DNA from: Toxotes chatareus
Taxonomy: Eukaryota; Chordata; Actinopteri; Toxotidae
Reading direction: 5' to 3'
Assembly: GCA_016801885.1 (NCBI GenBank)
Contig: CM028885.1
Span: 1,672,955-1,736,954, forward strand
Length of the DNA stretch: 64,000 nucleotides
Shown here: piece after piece, positions 44,601-57,420 of the stretch
How the letters are laid out: the number at the start of each line of letters is the position of its first letter
How positions within the stretch are numbered: position 1 is the stretch's first letter
Program-made: the position numbers and the translations under genes
The notes under the pieces: generated by a model
Seen by the model: only the letters and a program-made list of their open reading frames with translations
Database searches by the model: none
What the model was told of the DNA's origin: nothing

Positions 44601-47230
44601 AAAGCAACCAACTGAAGTATGTGTCTTTAAGAAGTAAGTTCATTATGCATAGCCCTGGTTGCCTCTATTATCAAGTACCAGCCATTAAAGTAGAAAAATT
44701 GAAATGGTTTTCTCAAAATACCTTCTTGAATGTTTGTTTAATCGATAACCAGTGAAAACGAGCGCAATAAAAGACAAACCAGCGAGAAACTAAAACACGT
44801 TCGGGTGTCAGTCGAGTAGCTAGCCGTTAGCCTCATTAGGCTAACGAGCTAACCACTGTCGCTCTTTGTTCACATAATGCCTGGGTAGCAGACTAGCTGC
44901 CGTGCTAACGCACAGCATGTAAAGTTAACATTACACACTTTACACAGCCGCTATACAAACGGGCTGAGTAAAGTTTGTATGACCTGTAATAAGAGCAGGT
45001 TCCATTGACCGCACACCGAAATAAGCTCGAGCAAAATTTACAAAACAGCGGACTGATGGGATTCATTGTGCTAACATTACCTCGCTACTGTAAGCTAACA
45101 GGCACTCTAAATAAAGACAGGGTCACTAACGTTACATGAAACGATGCTACAACAAAAACTTTTTCAATATTTTCTTGACTGGACACATTTTTAGTTTAGA
45201 GTACGTGCAACCTCTACGATTTAAGAAAAAAACATTTTGTTCTTAATTTCTTAAAGGTAAGAATAAATCATGTACCGGTGATTTCCTGATTCAGCAGCTC
45301 TCTGTCCGTCTCCGGTTTGATTGATTTGAACAAAAGAAGCTGCAGTCTGCTTTCACACCACGTGGTTTACATTTACTATTCATACAGGAAACCAAGCACT
45401 CACCAATACACAGAGCAGGACGGAGGAGAACCCCGGGCTGTGACGGAGGAGCAGGGACCGAACTACATTTCACTAAAGGACTAAAGGCAAACTTCAGCTG
45501 AAGTGGCTCTGACAGACCTGGGTTACAAGAAGTTGTGCTGGCACTGAAGAAAGGTTCAACTGAGAAATAAAACACTGGAATACAAAATAACCAAAACTTT
45601 AAATAAAGCATGAATCTAACAGTTTCTTGGCCACGAACTTCTAGAAAGGTTTCTCTCAGCAAAAATGAATGAATGAATGAATTAATCTAACGGTTTCTGA
45701 CCTTAAGCTTCTCATAGTCTTATTTCATTTTTCATTATCATTATTATTTCCTATTTTTCATGTATACGACAAGGCTCTAATACATCGTCGAGACTGGATG
45801 AAAATCACTGCAATGTATAAACAGCAAAAATCGATTTATAGAACTGAAGAGTAAAAACACTGACCTGCTTTTATTCTTTTGTTCCTTCATTAAAACTTTA
45901 AGTTGCTGAAATATATTATAAAAATGTTGTAGCCTACTTTTTATGCCTCTACCTTTATCTGACAGCTATAGTTTCTGGTTACTTTTCAGTTTTTACCTTA
46001 AATAAAACCATATGGTAAGCTGTAAATCCCATTGATCTGTTAAGGATTTGCAGATCTGAAGAGATATTACATTTATACAACTAATATTCTTATCACTGAA
46101 TTTTCAAAGTATACATTATCCACTCTGCCATCATGTGATGCCATGAAGGTTAGTTCAGCAAATGCTTTGTCAGACATTACTGACCACACTAAGCTCAGTC
46201 TTAAAGACTGGCACCCTGGACAAGTGAAGAGGGCCGAGTGCAAACGGTGCAGGTCCATCCTGCAAGCTGAATTTGATTTGTACAAAGATGCACTTTAAGA
46301 TCATAACAATGAAATGAAATCCTCCAAACAGCCATACATTTCTCAGCTAACCTAAATAATAATAATGTTTTGTTTCTTTTCCAGTGACAAACTGTTTCAT
46401 TCTATCAAATCATATCCTTATGAATTAAACTGCAGAGAAATATGACAAGTTTCCCTGTTTCCCTCATAACAGAGTGTCTGCTATTAGAGATAATGATGCA
46501 GGTCCAAACAACAGTGCCTCTGGCTCCAGTCCTTCACACCAAAGGACTGTAAACAGATGAGTGTGTAAAACTTCAATTTCTCCATCTGTTCTCTTGACTC
46601 CATCCCCTCTGCAGCGTTTAAGTCTTTGTTTCCAGGTTTCTCAGGTAAGACATGGCTTCGTATTCAGTGCTGGAAAGTCTATGCTTCCCTCTGCTGGACA
46701 ACACTGAAATGAAGCACACCTCTTCACTTTGTTTTCAGTGTTGTGATTTGATTTTAATGTGGCATGGAAATTTAAGTCACAGTGAAAACAGTTTATTCAG
46801 TTATTTTAGAGAAAAAAACACAAAGTTTCACTTTAATCTTTCTTTATTCAGACATTTTAAATCTTCCATAATTAATCAGGGTGCAGGCAAGATAGCTGAT
46901 GACATCTGGTAAAAATAATAATAATGTTGTGAAGGTGAAGGACTGCATTACATGACATAGTTTTATTTTGAAATAATAAACTGGCCATAAGGTAGGGACA
47001 GTAGAGCACAGTAAATGCAGTGAAGGAGGGACACTTTAAGAAATCAATGCACACTTCCTCTGAGTGCAGTTATCAAAGACTATAACTTCTCAATGAAAAC
47101 TGTTTTCTCTGTAGATTTGATACATTGTTATTAAACCAGTTACAGTTGCTTGAAGTATGAATGAGTGCCACATTCTCTCAAAAGTCAAAATTTTATCAAA
47201 GAAATAAGAAAAGAAAGGAAGGATACAAAC
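44038..47230. other. rcc2 5' region and intergenic DNA
   Basis: The part nearest rcc2 (44800-45320) contains CpGs, repeated GCTAGC/GCTAAC-like words and a possible non-coding first exon with a donor near 45275 (minus strand, CCG|gtacat). I cannot prove it. The remaining sequence up to the cyclase poly(A) signal is AT-rich. A CA microsatellite is at 44564-44598. Confidence 0.4.
44564..44598. repeat. (AC)n microsatellite
   Basis: An uninterrupted AC run of about 35 bp. Confidence 0.95.
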
Positions 47231-47236
47231 TTTATT
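47231..47236 (-). terminator. Candidate poly(A) signal of the guanylate cyclase gene
   Basis: AATAAA on the minus strand, about 240 nt after the cyclase stop codon at 47472-47474. Confidence 0.5.
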
Positions 47237-47471
47237 TATACTTCACATTTCAGACACAGTGTTTCACAGAGACAGAAGTCAAACAGAATATATCCAAACA
47301 GACATATATATACATTAAAATATAGAGACATAAATACAGATAGGCCACAGAAACAAACACTACTGCTACAAAAACTACAGTACACAAGTTCTGGAAATAA
47401 AGTTAGCACTAACAGGAGACTGCAAGCAAACCACTATAATCTCCTAGGATAACTGGTGTTTTCATGGTCAC

Positions 47472-50400
47472 TCAAGTCCGGAGCTGGTTAGAGCCAGGCA
47501 GCAGGTCAGGTTTTTGTCCACCGCTGCTCCCACCCCGGCTGGGTAGAGGGCTCTCGTCTCCTTGCAGCCCCCCTGTCATAGAGCCCAGGGTACCATAGCT
47601 GCCACCGTAGGGCTCCATCTGAGCCGCCACGCTCAGGCCAGGAATGTCTGTGCGGGGCCGTGGTGGAGTCTGGTTCAACACTGAGGAGGGAAGGGAGACT
47701 GGGGTGGTGGCGTTCTCACTGAGGCTCTGCACTGTCACTGATGACTGGCACAGAGGTACAAATGTGAGGTAAATCCACGATTCTTATTATGTATATTATG
47801 TCAAACAATAAGACAAAGCTTGAAGTCTGGTGGCAAAGAAAAAACCTGAAGAAACCAGAAACCTGCTGTGTCACTGAGTCTGTGGTGAAGAACAAAAAAC
47901 TATTTGGGAACAAATTCTTCTACCTATGAACAATGGAACACAGTGTTCCAGACCAGCTAACAAGCTCAGCATGACAGATAAGCTATAGCTTATTGGAATC
48001 CACCTCCATCTCTGGAAATGTACATATTTCAGTCACTGAGTAGCCTCTAAATGTATTAAGGAAAGAGTGCTGAGAATATGAACTCATTGATTGATTGATT
48101 GATTGATTGATCGATCGATCGATTGATTGATAAGGTGAAGAAAAATGTGATGAGGGGGGCAAAGTAACAACAGTACGTGATTTAACGTCAGCATCCTAAG
48201 CACGTCAGCACGCCTAAAGACGTCAGCATGTCTTTAGGCTTCACTGGTGGGTGCACTCAGCGCTGCCACCGGGGGCTCGAAGCTACAGAACATCACATAA
48301 ACACTACTGAATAAAGTAAAATAATAAAATAAAAATAATGTAATCTATATATTTCTATATCTTTTGTTACTTTGCAGTAGGAATGTGCCAGATTAGCACT
48401 GACATTGATACTGACTTTATGAAGTGGACTGTGTATCAGCCATAACATGACCAATCCATTAGTACAAATACAGTTATTTAGTCATAAAATTCAGAGATTA
48501 GGGGTGGATTAATACAATTATACTTTGCACCCATCTCACATAGTTCTTCCACCATATTACAAGTCAAAATGAAGATTTTCTACAATTCAGTTCATTCTGA
48601 CAGAATTGTCCTCAACTGAAAAAGCATGTGTGAATTTTGTGGGTTGGAATTTTACTATGAAAGTGACAGTGAGACTGTATGACACAGAAAAGAACAAAGG
48701 AATATTTACACCAAGTTCACATCACACAGCAATGGGAAAGACTTCCACGTTCATGACATGCAAATGCTCAACTTGGAGGACAAATGAAGACAGTTGTATG
48801 ATTGTAATAAGTATTGTGAGATTTAAAGACTCTTTGCATTAATGATACAGCACTCTGTCCACTGTATTTAATGACTGTGTGACAGATTTAGGCTGATATG
48901 TCTCCATATTTGATTAAAACATGATGTGAACCTCATTTACATGTCAGAAACTGGTAATTACAGTAACACAGATATGACATGAACATGACATAACTTATTT
49001 TACATATCTATCAACTCATACAGAACACAAAAAATATATATTATATATTAATAATATATTTACAGAGTGACATGGACATGTGAATGAACATACGTATGTG
49101 GATATCTAATATGAGGAAGAATAAAGGAAACCAAAAGAAAAATCAACCCATTTCTGGCTTTTGTGTGCAAGAAGGCTAAACCTAAACCAGGCGGACGGTG
49201 GATTTGAAGCAGAGAAAGAAACTGTAAGGAACTGTAAAATACAGAGCACAGCAGCTACAGAACAGGGACAAACGGGAAAACTGAACTAGTTTAACTCACA
49301 GTGCCCACAGAGACCTCGCTGCCTGCCACTGTCTTCTTCTTTCTGGCCATGTTGGGATTCCAGTGACAAACCAGACTGTCGTTCTGCACACTGTAGTTCT
49401 TATGGCCGATCAGCCAGTATGTGTTCATTTTACCTTTGCCCTGATAGGAGAAGGAAAGACACTAGAGTAACATGTTGTGTGGTGTGACTACCAGTCTATT
49501 GTTACTGTCAAACCACACTTGGGTCTGTTCACCCAAATAAAAAAAACTATCAACAGCACTATCGGTAAACCAGATAATTATGTTTTTTTAATGCCAAGAT
49601 TTAGTATTTGGACTGAGTGAGAAGATATACTTTTGTTGAAATTGGCTTTGGCTGAAACTTGGTTTTGTAAATCTAAAAATACTGTGCTAGGACATGAGAT
49701 TACATATATATGACTGAACTTAGTGATTTTACATTCGCAATGTGAGGTGACGTTTTAGTCTCTTTGTTGCATTGTTGTATGTTTTCATCCAGCTGCTGAG
49801 CAAATTCTTCATTAAGCTTTTAAATATTTCCTTGATGTAACAACAAACAAAGTTTGATACAGCCCAGAAAATGAAGTTGGCTGCATGGCTGGAATCTTTT
49901 ACCTTAACTTCAATCTCTCCACGAAGCTGCAGCTCGTAGGCGTTGTCTTTGATCAGAGCCAAGTAGGTTTCCGAGCTGGTGTGGATTCTCTGAGCTGACA
50001 ACAGAATGATGAATAAGGATGGATCTGAACACTACTCCTGTTTGCAAAATTCAAATACATAATGTGTAGTGTCGTCTATGGACACTGCCACTGAGAGCCT
50101 CCAGGGTCTGAAATGTTCAGCTTCTTCAAATACAGGCTTAAGAGGTGTGTAGTGATACATGGACATACATGTAAGTGTTTGTGTATTTGTGTGTCTAAGT
50201 GCACATACGCAAGCTGGTGGACTCCATTCTAGAGGCTGTGTTGACAGTATCTCCAAACAAACAGTATCTTGGCATCTTGTAACCCACTATTCCAGCCACA
50301 CATGGACCTGTAGAACAAGGAGACAAAGAGCTGTGCTTTACTTTGTTGTGAGAATCTAGAACCATTTCAGTAAAAGCTCAATACATCCCACAATAACACG

Positions 50401-53400
50401 TTAGAGAAAAAGAACAACATACAGGCTACTGTGTTGTTTTTAAAGCCTCACCATCCTGACAGCAACACTGCTAACATGCTGATGTTTAACATTTGGTGGA
50501 AATGTCTTTGGTTTTGCAGGTATTTGATCATAAAAAAAAAAGTAGGGAACAAAATTTTGTCCTGATGATGATGTGAGATGAACAGTTAAGGATTCACTAA
50601 AGTTATTACAATTAGAGCGGCCAAAAAAAAAAAAGAATCAAGCAGCTTTTTTCCCTTCAGAGCATAAATGCTTCAGCAGACTTCATGAGAATGGACTTTC
50701 CTATGACCAGCACGAGAGCCGTATGTACTTTGGTTGGTGTAAGTGTAAGTAGGGACAGTAAGGTGTGTAGGTCACTCCATACTGTCCCTGCTCTCCTGCG
50801 CACCTCACAGTGAGCTCCTCTCACCTGTGTGGATGCCGGCTCGGAGCTGCAGTCTCTGGTTGGGCATGTGAGGGATGGTGATCTGTCTGACGGCTGCAAC
50901 CAGATCCAGCGCCATCTTGGCAATCTCATCAGCATGCCTGTCCCCGTTCCTCTCAGGCAGACCGCTCACCACCATGTATGCGTCCCCAATCGTCTCCACC
51001 TGGTTTGATAATTTGGTCAGATTTTGCTCACAGATATAGTAGATAGACAGACAGACATAGAGTTGGTTCCACCAGGGGGCAGTGCTCCCTTGCTTGTATA
51101 AAAGTATGTCACTGTCATCAGTCAAGTCTAGTGATGACTTGACTGATGTCACACTTTAATACATTCTTAATTTTCACACTTTCACTCTTGAGACCAATTG
51201 CTCCAGGCCAATCAGCACTGAGTGTCAGTGCATTAGGCCCTCTCACTAACCACCTCACACTAAAAGTCGGTCATTGGCATTGGGGGGGTAGGCTGGTTTA
51301 CGTTAGCTAGCTGAGTATTTTCAGCACAGCCATGGATTTGAGTTTACCATCCACTGTCTGCTGTCAGGGTGACAGATCTGCTTTGATGAAGGTCAATAAT
51401 TGCCCGAGCTACCTGTGGACCAGGAGTGGTATGATCCAAAAAAAAAAAAAAAGTGCTTGTGAAGAGGTCCACAGAATAGCACTTGGGGGAACTGCAAGCC
51501 CACCCTGCCTCAGCTCAACCAGACAGCTGAGTGATCATGTATTCTTTGCTCGTTCTGTAGAAAAGGTAACTGCCTCTGGCAGTTGTCTGAGGCCCCAGAG
51601 AAAAACTCAGGTCTGGACAGGTGAGGAACTATCAAGGGAGAAATGGTTGCCACAGGAGCTGGAGGGGAGTCTAACACAGGAGAGGGAGGAGGGGGTGACG
51701 CATGACCAGAAGCCAGGGAACTCCATGCAGGCAAGACTCTGCTGCATCTAGTCAGTGACATGACTAGAAACCCTGGTGGCAAACACTGAGCTCGCTTATC
51801 CCCAAGAAAGTTAAGGGTCAGAAAACCAAGAAACTGGTCACACACAAGAGAAGATAAACACCAGGGAAAAGGATGGAAGGCTTATCACTGAGAACGAAGA
51901 TGAACTGGCAAAGGCAGACCAGAGACAAACACACGAGGAGAGGGGAGAAAACACAGGTGCAACACAGTAGGGCAGGAGAGACAGTCACAGGAGTGGGAAA
52001 CAGACGAGGGCAGGAAGTGGGATCTGAAACGAGAGGGAAGGTTAGAGACACCAAAATAAAACAGGAAATACTGCAAATGGAATGAGAAAAGCTATAAACA
52101 TGACCTAAACTTTGATGAGAGTCACCACACTAAGAACATTTACTCAAGTGCTGTACTTACTGTTTTTCTTAATTTGCAGGACATTTACTTGTAAAAGAGT
52201 ATTTTTACATTGTGGTATTATTATGTGGTAATTCTCTACTTTTACTTAAGCAAAGGTTTTAAGTACTCCTTCCACCTCTGTTAACGTGCAAGCCTCAGCT
52301 GCAGCTTATCAGATCAATTTACAGTCTAGAGAAACTAATGTTAAAGGAATAGTTCAACCCTTTGGGGTGAATTCTTATCTTTCTGACATGTGACACGTGT
52401 GGACATTTGATTACCTTGTAGACATCATAGGAATCAATACGTGTATCAAAACACATGTAGAGGTTGTTGAGCATCTCCACCACTTGCAGAGGAGTACAGG
52501 ACGCAGAGATAGAGGTGAAGCCCACGATGTCTGAGAAAAAAATGGTCACCTGGAATAAAATGGAGAGAAGTGACTCCATCAGTGTGTAAAATTACTGGTT
52601 GTACCAAATAAATGCGGTTTAATACAACAGTCCTGCAGTAAATCCAACCCTCATTTATATCAAAGAGAAAAACAGAAACAGCTCTTTGTATAATACAATA
52701 CAGTTTAACAGCACCACAAATCAAAATGATCACATGGTTGAATCAACAGTTCTCTAAAACAATTTCTACAGAAAACTTAATATTCTAACCTTCATGAAGG
52801 AGGATTTATTGCAGGACTGTTGTATTAGACTACATTAGATTGAGCTAATTGGAGCTAATAAACTGGAAATAGAGCGCAGACGTTTCTGTAAGAAATAAAA
52901 ACCCAGGAGAAAGGGTGAGAACGAGAGAGAGAGAGGGTGTATGTGTGACATTTGGCTTTGATGTTCATCAGTTGTCAGTCAGTGCATGTCAAGCTGAGCC
53001 TACTGAACTTAGTGCGCTGTCAATCTCAACCATAGTAATTAGAGGAGAGGATGCAAAACCAGAAAAGAAAAAAAAAAACAGATCTGGCAACACTGCTTTT
53101 TTTATATATAAAAACCCAAACAATGTTGGGAACTACTAATTAAATGAAAGTGCAAAGTATGATATCTGAATCTGATTTCCTCGCTAGTTAACTCATCACA
53201 GGTGTGATGAGACCTGGACAGCATTCTTCTCGTCTTAAGTAAATCATGTTTTACTTTTCCGGCCAGTTTGGGACAAAAAGAAGAAGAAGAAGGAGAATTA
53301 GTGGGTCTTCCATTTTCTTTCCAGAATACTCCAAATCAGTTTAAAAATGAGCCCACGGTCCTTTTCAGCAACAGCCCCCCCCTCTGTGCAGAGTGCTTTT

Positions 53401-54513
53401 GGCACAGCTGCTTCAAGCCTCTTCAATAAGCCAGACTCAATTTTCACCCGCCTAACTTGTTTTATCTCCTGATGAATATGGAACAGGGCAATTATAGGTA
53501 ATTACGCCAACAATAGCAACAAAGGCAGCAAACACACACATTCATTCAGCGTGTTTGCAGATCTTGCAGAGGTAGCCCCTTTGCAGCAGCGCCCCTCAAC
53601 CCCTTGCAACATTATAAGCTCTGAATTTGCTTGGGGGAAATATTAAAAGTGAATGGGGAGGAGCGCGGAGGGAAAGGTTGTTGTCTCGTCTGCCTTCAGC
53701 ACTGTTGTCTTTATCTACCATTTGCCTTTAAAACAGACTGACCAGAAGAGACAAACCTCTGGCTGAAACCTTGTATGTCAAGATGACCGTTCACCTCAAA
53801 ATCTAGCTTTTCTTTGTCACGTTTGATGTTTTGTTTTAACAAAAGGGCAGCATTCAGACACGATGCGAGGCATATCTCATTGCTGTCCGTGGAGCATTAT
53901 TTTTTGTGCTTTTAGGCTGGACAGCCGCAGTCAGTCATGAAGTTGTACCATTGATCTGTTGAGTGTTGGACATGGCCATTGCTCCTAAGACAAAAGTCAA
54001 AAGTCTAGACCAACAAGTACCGAGTCAAATCCAAGTCCTGATTCTGTCAGGTCCAAAGTCATCAGCTCAAGACCGGACCCCTGAGTCCAAACCATCAGAT
54101 TCAAATGCCCGGCTCTGAAATGGTAGAGGTGCTACTAAAGAATAGAGAAGAATTTTCTTTTTCATCATCTTAATTTCATCAGGGTCGGGTTTACAGGTCA
54201 AAACTGTTTTGTTTTGTTTTTTTTCCCAAGAACTCCTCTCAACCTCCAGTTTGAGTAACAGGTCCATGAGTCTGACGCCTTATTAGATGCCAGGACTGCA
54301 CAGTGGTTTATAATGATAGGTGGAAGGAATTTTAACCTTCATCACAACAATCCCAGATAAACATGCATGTGCTTCATTGGTTATGTATGATTCATTGCTC
54401 AGTTAAGTTTATTTTGTTGGGGGGAAACGCTGAGTCAGGCTCAGCTGGAGCTCTGTGTGTCAGCATTCCTGCAGTGACAATTCACAGGCCCACTTCAAAT
54501 GAATGAGGGGTTG

Positions 54514-54546
<33 letters not shown>

Positions 54547-57263
54547 GTGCTGGTGTCTATCTGAACATTTTCATTCCTGGTATGAAAATAAATGACAAAT
54601 ATGTGCACAGAAATGAATATATATACAGATAAGCCCAAAAAGATTCATACCTGTGCCAGATTTTGATTTATAGTGAATTACTATTTGACCAGTAGGTTTC
54701 CTCTGGCTGGAAACTATACAAGCAGGTGACAGGAGATGGCAAAACAACAACAGCTAGATATAAATGAAAACAAAATCCACTTTTTTTTTTTTTGTCTCCC
54801 AGACATCAAACGGTTCTTTTAATTGCTAACAAGCCTTTTGTATGTTTCCTCTAGGATTTTGGACCACTCCTCTTTTGGGACTATCTCCAGCTCTTTGAGG
54901 CTGAAAAGCTTCCTTGCCATCACTCTGGTCTTTATTTCCCTCCCAAGATTCTCGATGGGATTCAGGTCTGGACTCTGGCTGGGCTATTCAAATGATGAAA
55001 TTGTTTTCTGTTAATGATTTCTTGACCACTTTATCTGTATGTTTCTGATCACTGCCTCGTCAGAAGGCCCAGTGTTGCCCAAGGCCACCTGATATTTTCT
55101 CTTTTCTCATGATGCCATTTACTCTGACAAGTTTACCTGGACAGCTGACTGAAAAACACCAAAGCATTACATTCCCACCACCATGCTTGACCATGGGGAT
55201 AATGATCTTGGGGTTGAATGTGATGCCTCTCTTTTGCCAAACAAAAGCCACGTCCCTCTGTCCAAACAACTAAATTTTTATCTTATCTGACCAAAGAATT
55301 GGCCTTGGTGGTGATTCCTGGATTCTCCTTTAGACTGTGGCCACCGGCACTTGAAAACACTTGGCTATTCATAATCTGTCCCCATCATGTGAACAACCAC
55401 GATGCCCAACCAGAGATCCCCACTAAGCTCTGATTTCAGCCATGATTTGCAATGTACTGGTAACTGACTAAAGAACTACTATATCAGCTGTTCTTAATTT
55501 ATAGTTGATTCAAATTCTCTAACACATGGTAGAAATTACCAGGACCATTTGGAATAGTATACAAGATTGGATTTCCTCAAACATTTGTGACAATTTCAAG
55601 GGGTATGAACACAGTAATCACATTGGAAGAGACTGATCAATAAAGTTTTGAGAAGATATACACTTTATCTATCAAGAATAAATCACTTTGTCACAATCAT
55701 TTCATGAGAAGAGGTAAAATATATTTTATTCCAACTTTATGGGCAACAGTGTGTGTGTGTGTGTGTGTGTCTTGCACCAACCGTTTCATAGCTTTCAGCC
55801 TCAACGTGTTTGTGTTGTCGGAGTTGCTTGGCGACTGACTTGGGCAGCATTTGGTGCAGCAGATCTTCAGCCAGCTGCCTCTGGTGCTTCAGGTCCTCGG
55901 TCTTCTCCTTCAGGCTCTGGGCGTAGTTCTGTATCCACTCGGTCATCTGTTTGAACGAGAACATGACCACTGGGTAGATGAGGCAGGCTATGGCCAGCAG
56001 GCAGATCCTCATACTGAGACCCGAAGACACAGATCGCGATGCCAACCTGAGAGCCGGCACAGAACTGTCAAACAAGCACTGCTGAGTGTTTGTCAGAGCC
56101 TGAATTCCAACGTGAGACCCGGACAGAAGCCCAGTCCCTGCTCCAGAGATCTGCCAACGGCTTGTGTCAAAACTATAAACATGCTTTACATGCTGACTCA
56201 AGTTTAACTTGAGTTCTATGTTCTCTAACCAGCAGTCATTCAGTTGTTCTGTCATAACCTTGGCAAAGGTGAGGTAGTTTAGCACGTAAGTCCACTTGTA
56301 CTGGAAGTCAGTGTGAGCTGCCATGTGGGGGAAGTCCATCAACTGGTGGTTGAGCTCTGTGAATACTACCAGAAGTCTTGCAGACAGTACATCTCTCCAG
56401 TTAGAATTCTGTTTGACTCTGTCTAAAGTATCTTCTACAGTTCCCCAGATGTCAAGAAGTCTTTCAATGACCAATGAGAAAGCAGAAGTACCATTTTCAC
56501 TTGTGCTGTTTGTCTCCAGTGAGGAGGCATTTAGAAACTCTCGAACGCTCCCCCTCATCTCACGGCAAAATCCAGCCAACTCAACACTGCAAGGGAGCCC
56601 ATAGCTGTTTCTGTGGCCTGCCATTTCACCACAGAGATGACCAAACACTGGAAACACGACCTCTGAAAAGCTGCTTTCCAGCGTCTCGTTGCCCGTGTGC
56701 TTGGTAAATAAACGTCTCATCTGTTGAAGCTTGCTGACGAGCTGCAGGATAGCTATCGTCCTGCACGAAGTCAGCTCTTCGTAGGCGGCCTCAGTAGTGT
56801 GCAGCAAGTCAAAGTTGGAGCTGAGGTCAATGGAAACGGAGCCGAGCAGAGCCAGGAAAGAGAGGAGGCAGGCTGTCAGAATTCGACGAACGGTGCGACT
56901 ACTGCCGGACAGAGAAAACCTGGAACACCTGGAGCACAGGAATACAACTGGTGAATTAGTGAAGGAGGGGTAAGAATAATGAGAATGTGTATTTAAAGGA
57001 GAATAACATTTGATCAATCAGTATTAATGCAGATCAGAATCAATACAGAGTAGCGCAGTAGACTGGATAAGGCTTATTCCTGAAAATTCAAACTTTGTGT
57101 GGGAGTTTCGTGCGCTTCACCTGCACAGCTGACAGTCGCTGTCCGCATCCCGCTGCGCCCTCGGAGCGACCCTCCTCTTCTTTATGAATCTTCTTTTGAG
57201 AGAGGCCGAGGACGGGGTCCCAGATGCGAAACACTCTTTTTTCATCAAGTCCAGCGATGACAT
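47472..57263 (-). CDS. Membrane guanylate cyclase with helical (NIT-like) ectodomain
   Basis: This is a predicted receptor-type enzyme that makes cGMP from GTP. Eight exons on the minus strand join in phase to 734 residues: 57263-57121, 56928-55782, 52549-52415, 50999-50825, 50307-50209, 49994-49903, 49440-49300, 47744-47472. Order of parts: a basic, Cys-containing cytosolic N-terminus (1-63); membrane segment 1 (about 64-83); an ectodomain of about 270 residues with five N-glycosylation sequons; membrane segment 2 (about 354-373); a signalling coiled coil ending LLHQMLPKSVAKQLRQ; a class III cyclase domain (431-about 640); and a Ser/Pro/Gly-rich tail. Catalytic residues are intact: the metal Asp in FFSDIVGFT and in TIGDAYMVVSG, the guanine-selecting Glu in KVETIGDAY and Cys in MPRYCLFGD, and NTASRMES. 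There is no kinase-homology or HNOX domain. The ectodomain looks like the NIT sensor fold; that part is inference. Confidence 0.88.
47745..49299 (-). other. Last intron of the guanylate cyclase gene
   Basis: It holds a (GATT)n/(GATC)n microsatellite at 48085-48131 and otherwise AT-rich sequence without a recognisable gene. Confidence 0.5.
48085..48131. repeat. (GATT)n with GATC interruptions
   Basis: A tetranucleotide tandem repeat in the last cyclase intron. Confidence 0.9.
51000..52414 (-). other. Guanylate cyclase intron 3
   Basis: It contains a poly-A run (51439-51452) and open frames on both strands (51332-51751 +, 51510-51845 -) with low-complexity Ser/Pro or charged composition. I recognise no domain and treat them as non-coding, possibly an old retroelement remnant. 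Confidence 0.4.
54508..54543. repeat. Long poly-T tract
   Basis: About 35 consecutive T's near one end of the Tc1 relic. It could be the tail of an antisense retroposon. Confidence 0.8.
54640..55640 (-). mobile_element. Decayed Tc1-type DNA transposon
   Basis: On the minus strand, 55269 to 55060 encodes the Tc1 transposase block KRGITFNPKIIIPMVKHGGG, then NVMLW. Further on (about 54975-54830) comes PSQSPDLNPIENLGREIKTR, the region of the third catalytic acidic residue, and EEWSKIL. Frameshifts and stops inactivate it. It lies sense-oriented inside the long intron between the ectodomain exon and the first catalytic exon of the cyclase. Terminal repeats were not resolved. Confidence 0.85.
55751..55770. 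repeat. (GT)10 next to the cyclase exon 2 donor
   Basis: Seen from the gene it is a CA repeat starting about 11 nt after the 5' splice site at 55781. Confidence 0.9.
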
Positions 57264-57420
57264 GAGACTCGCGCTGCAGCTGGTTGACCACCTCAGACTG
57301 TAGCCTCACAGGACAGAGTCATCGCAGAGGCAGGACCGTACTGAGCAGTTGTCCCGTTACTGGAGGTCAGTGTAAGCACCAAGGCAGCAGCAGCGTCTTC
57401 TCAACTTCCGGTTGCAAACT
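57264..57420 (-). promoter_or_regulatory. Probable 5' UTR / promoter of the guanylate cyclase gene
   Basis: A moderately CpG-bearing region directly upstream of the chosen start codon. A short upstream frame (ATG near 57327 on the minus strand) stops after nine codons and could act as an upstream open frame. Inference from position. Confidence 0.3.

Noticed and set aside
51332..51845. Open frames on both strands in a cyclase intron
   Set aside because: No recognisable domain, low-complexity composition and a flanking poly-A run. A retroelement gag remnant was considered but the similarity was too weak to claim.
57088..57309. 73-codon frame taken as the cyclase N-terminus
   Set aside because: It begins with GTG after a stop and its frame does not join exon 2. 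The overlapping ATG frame at 57263 splices in phase.
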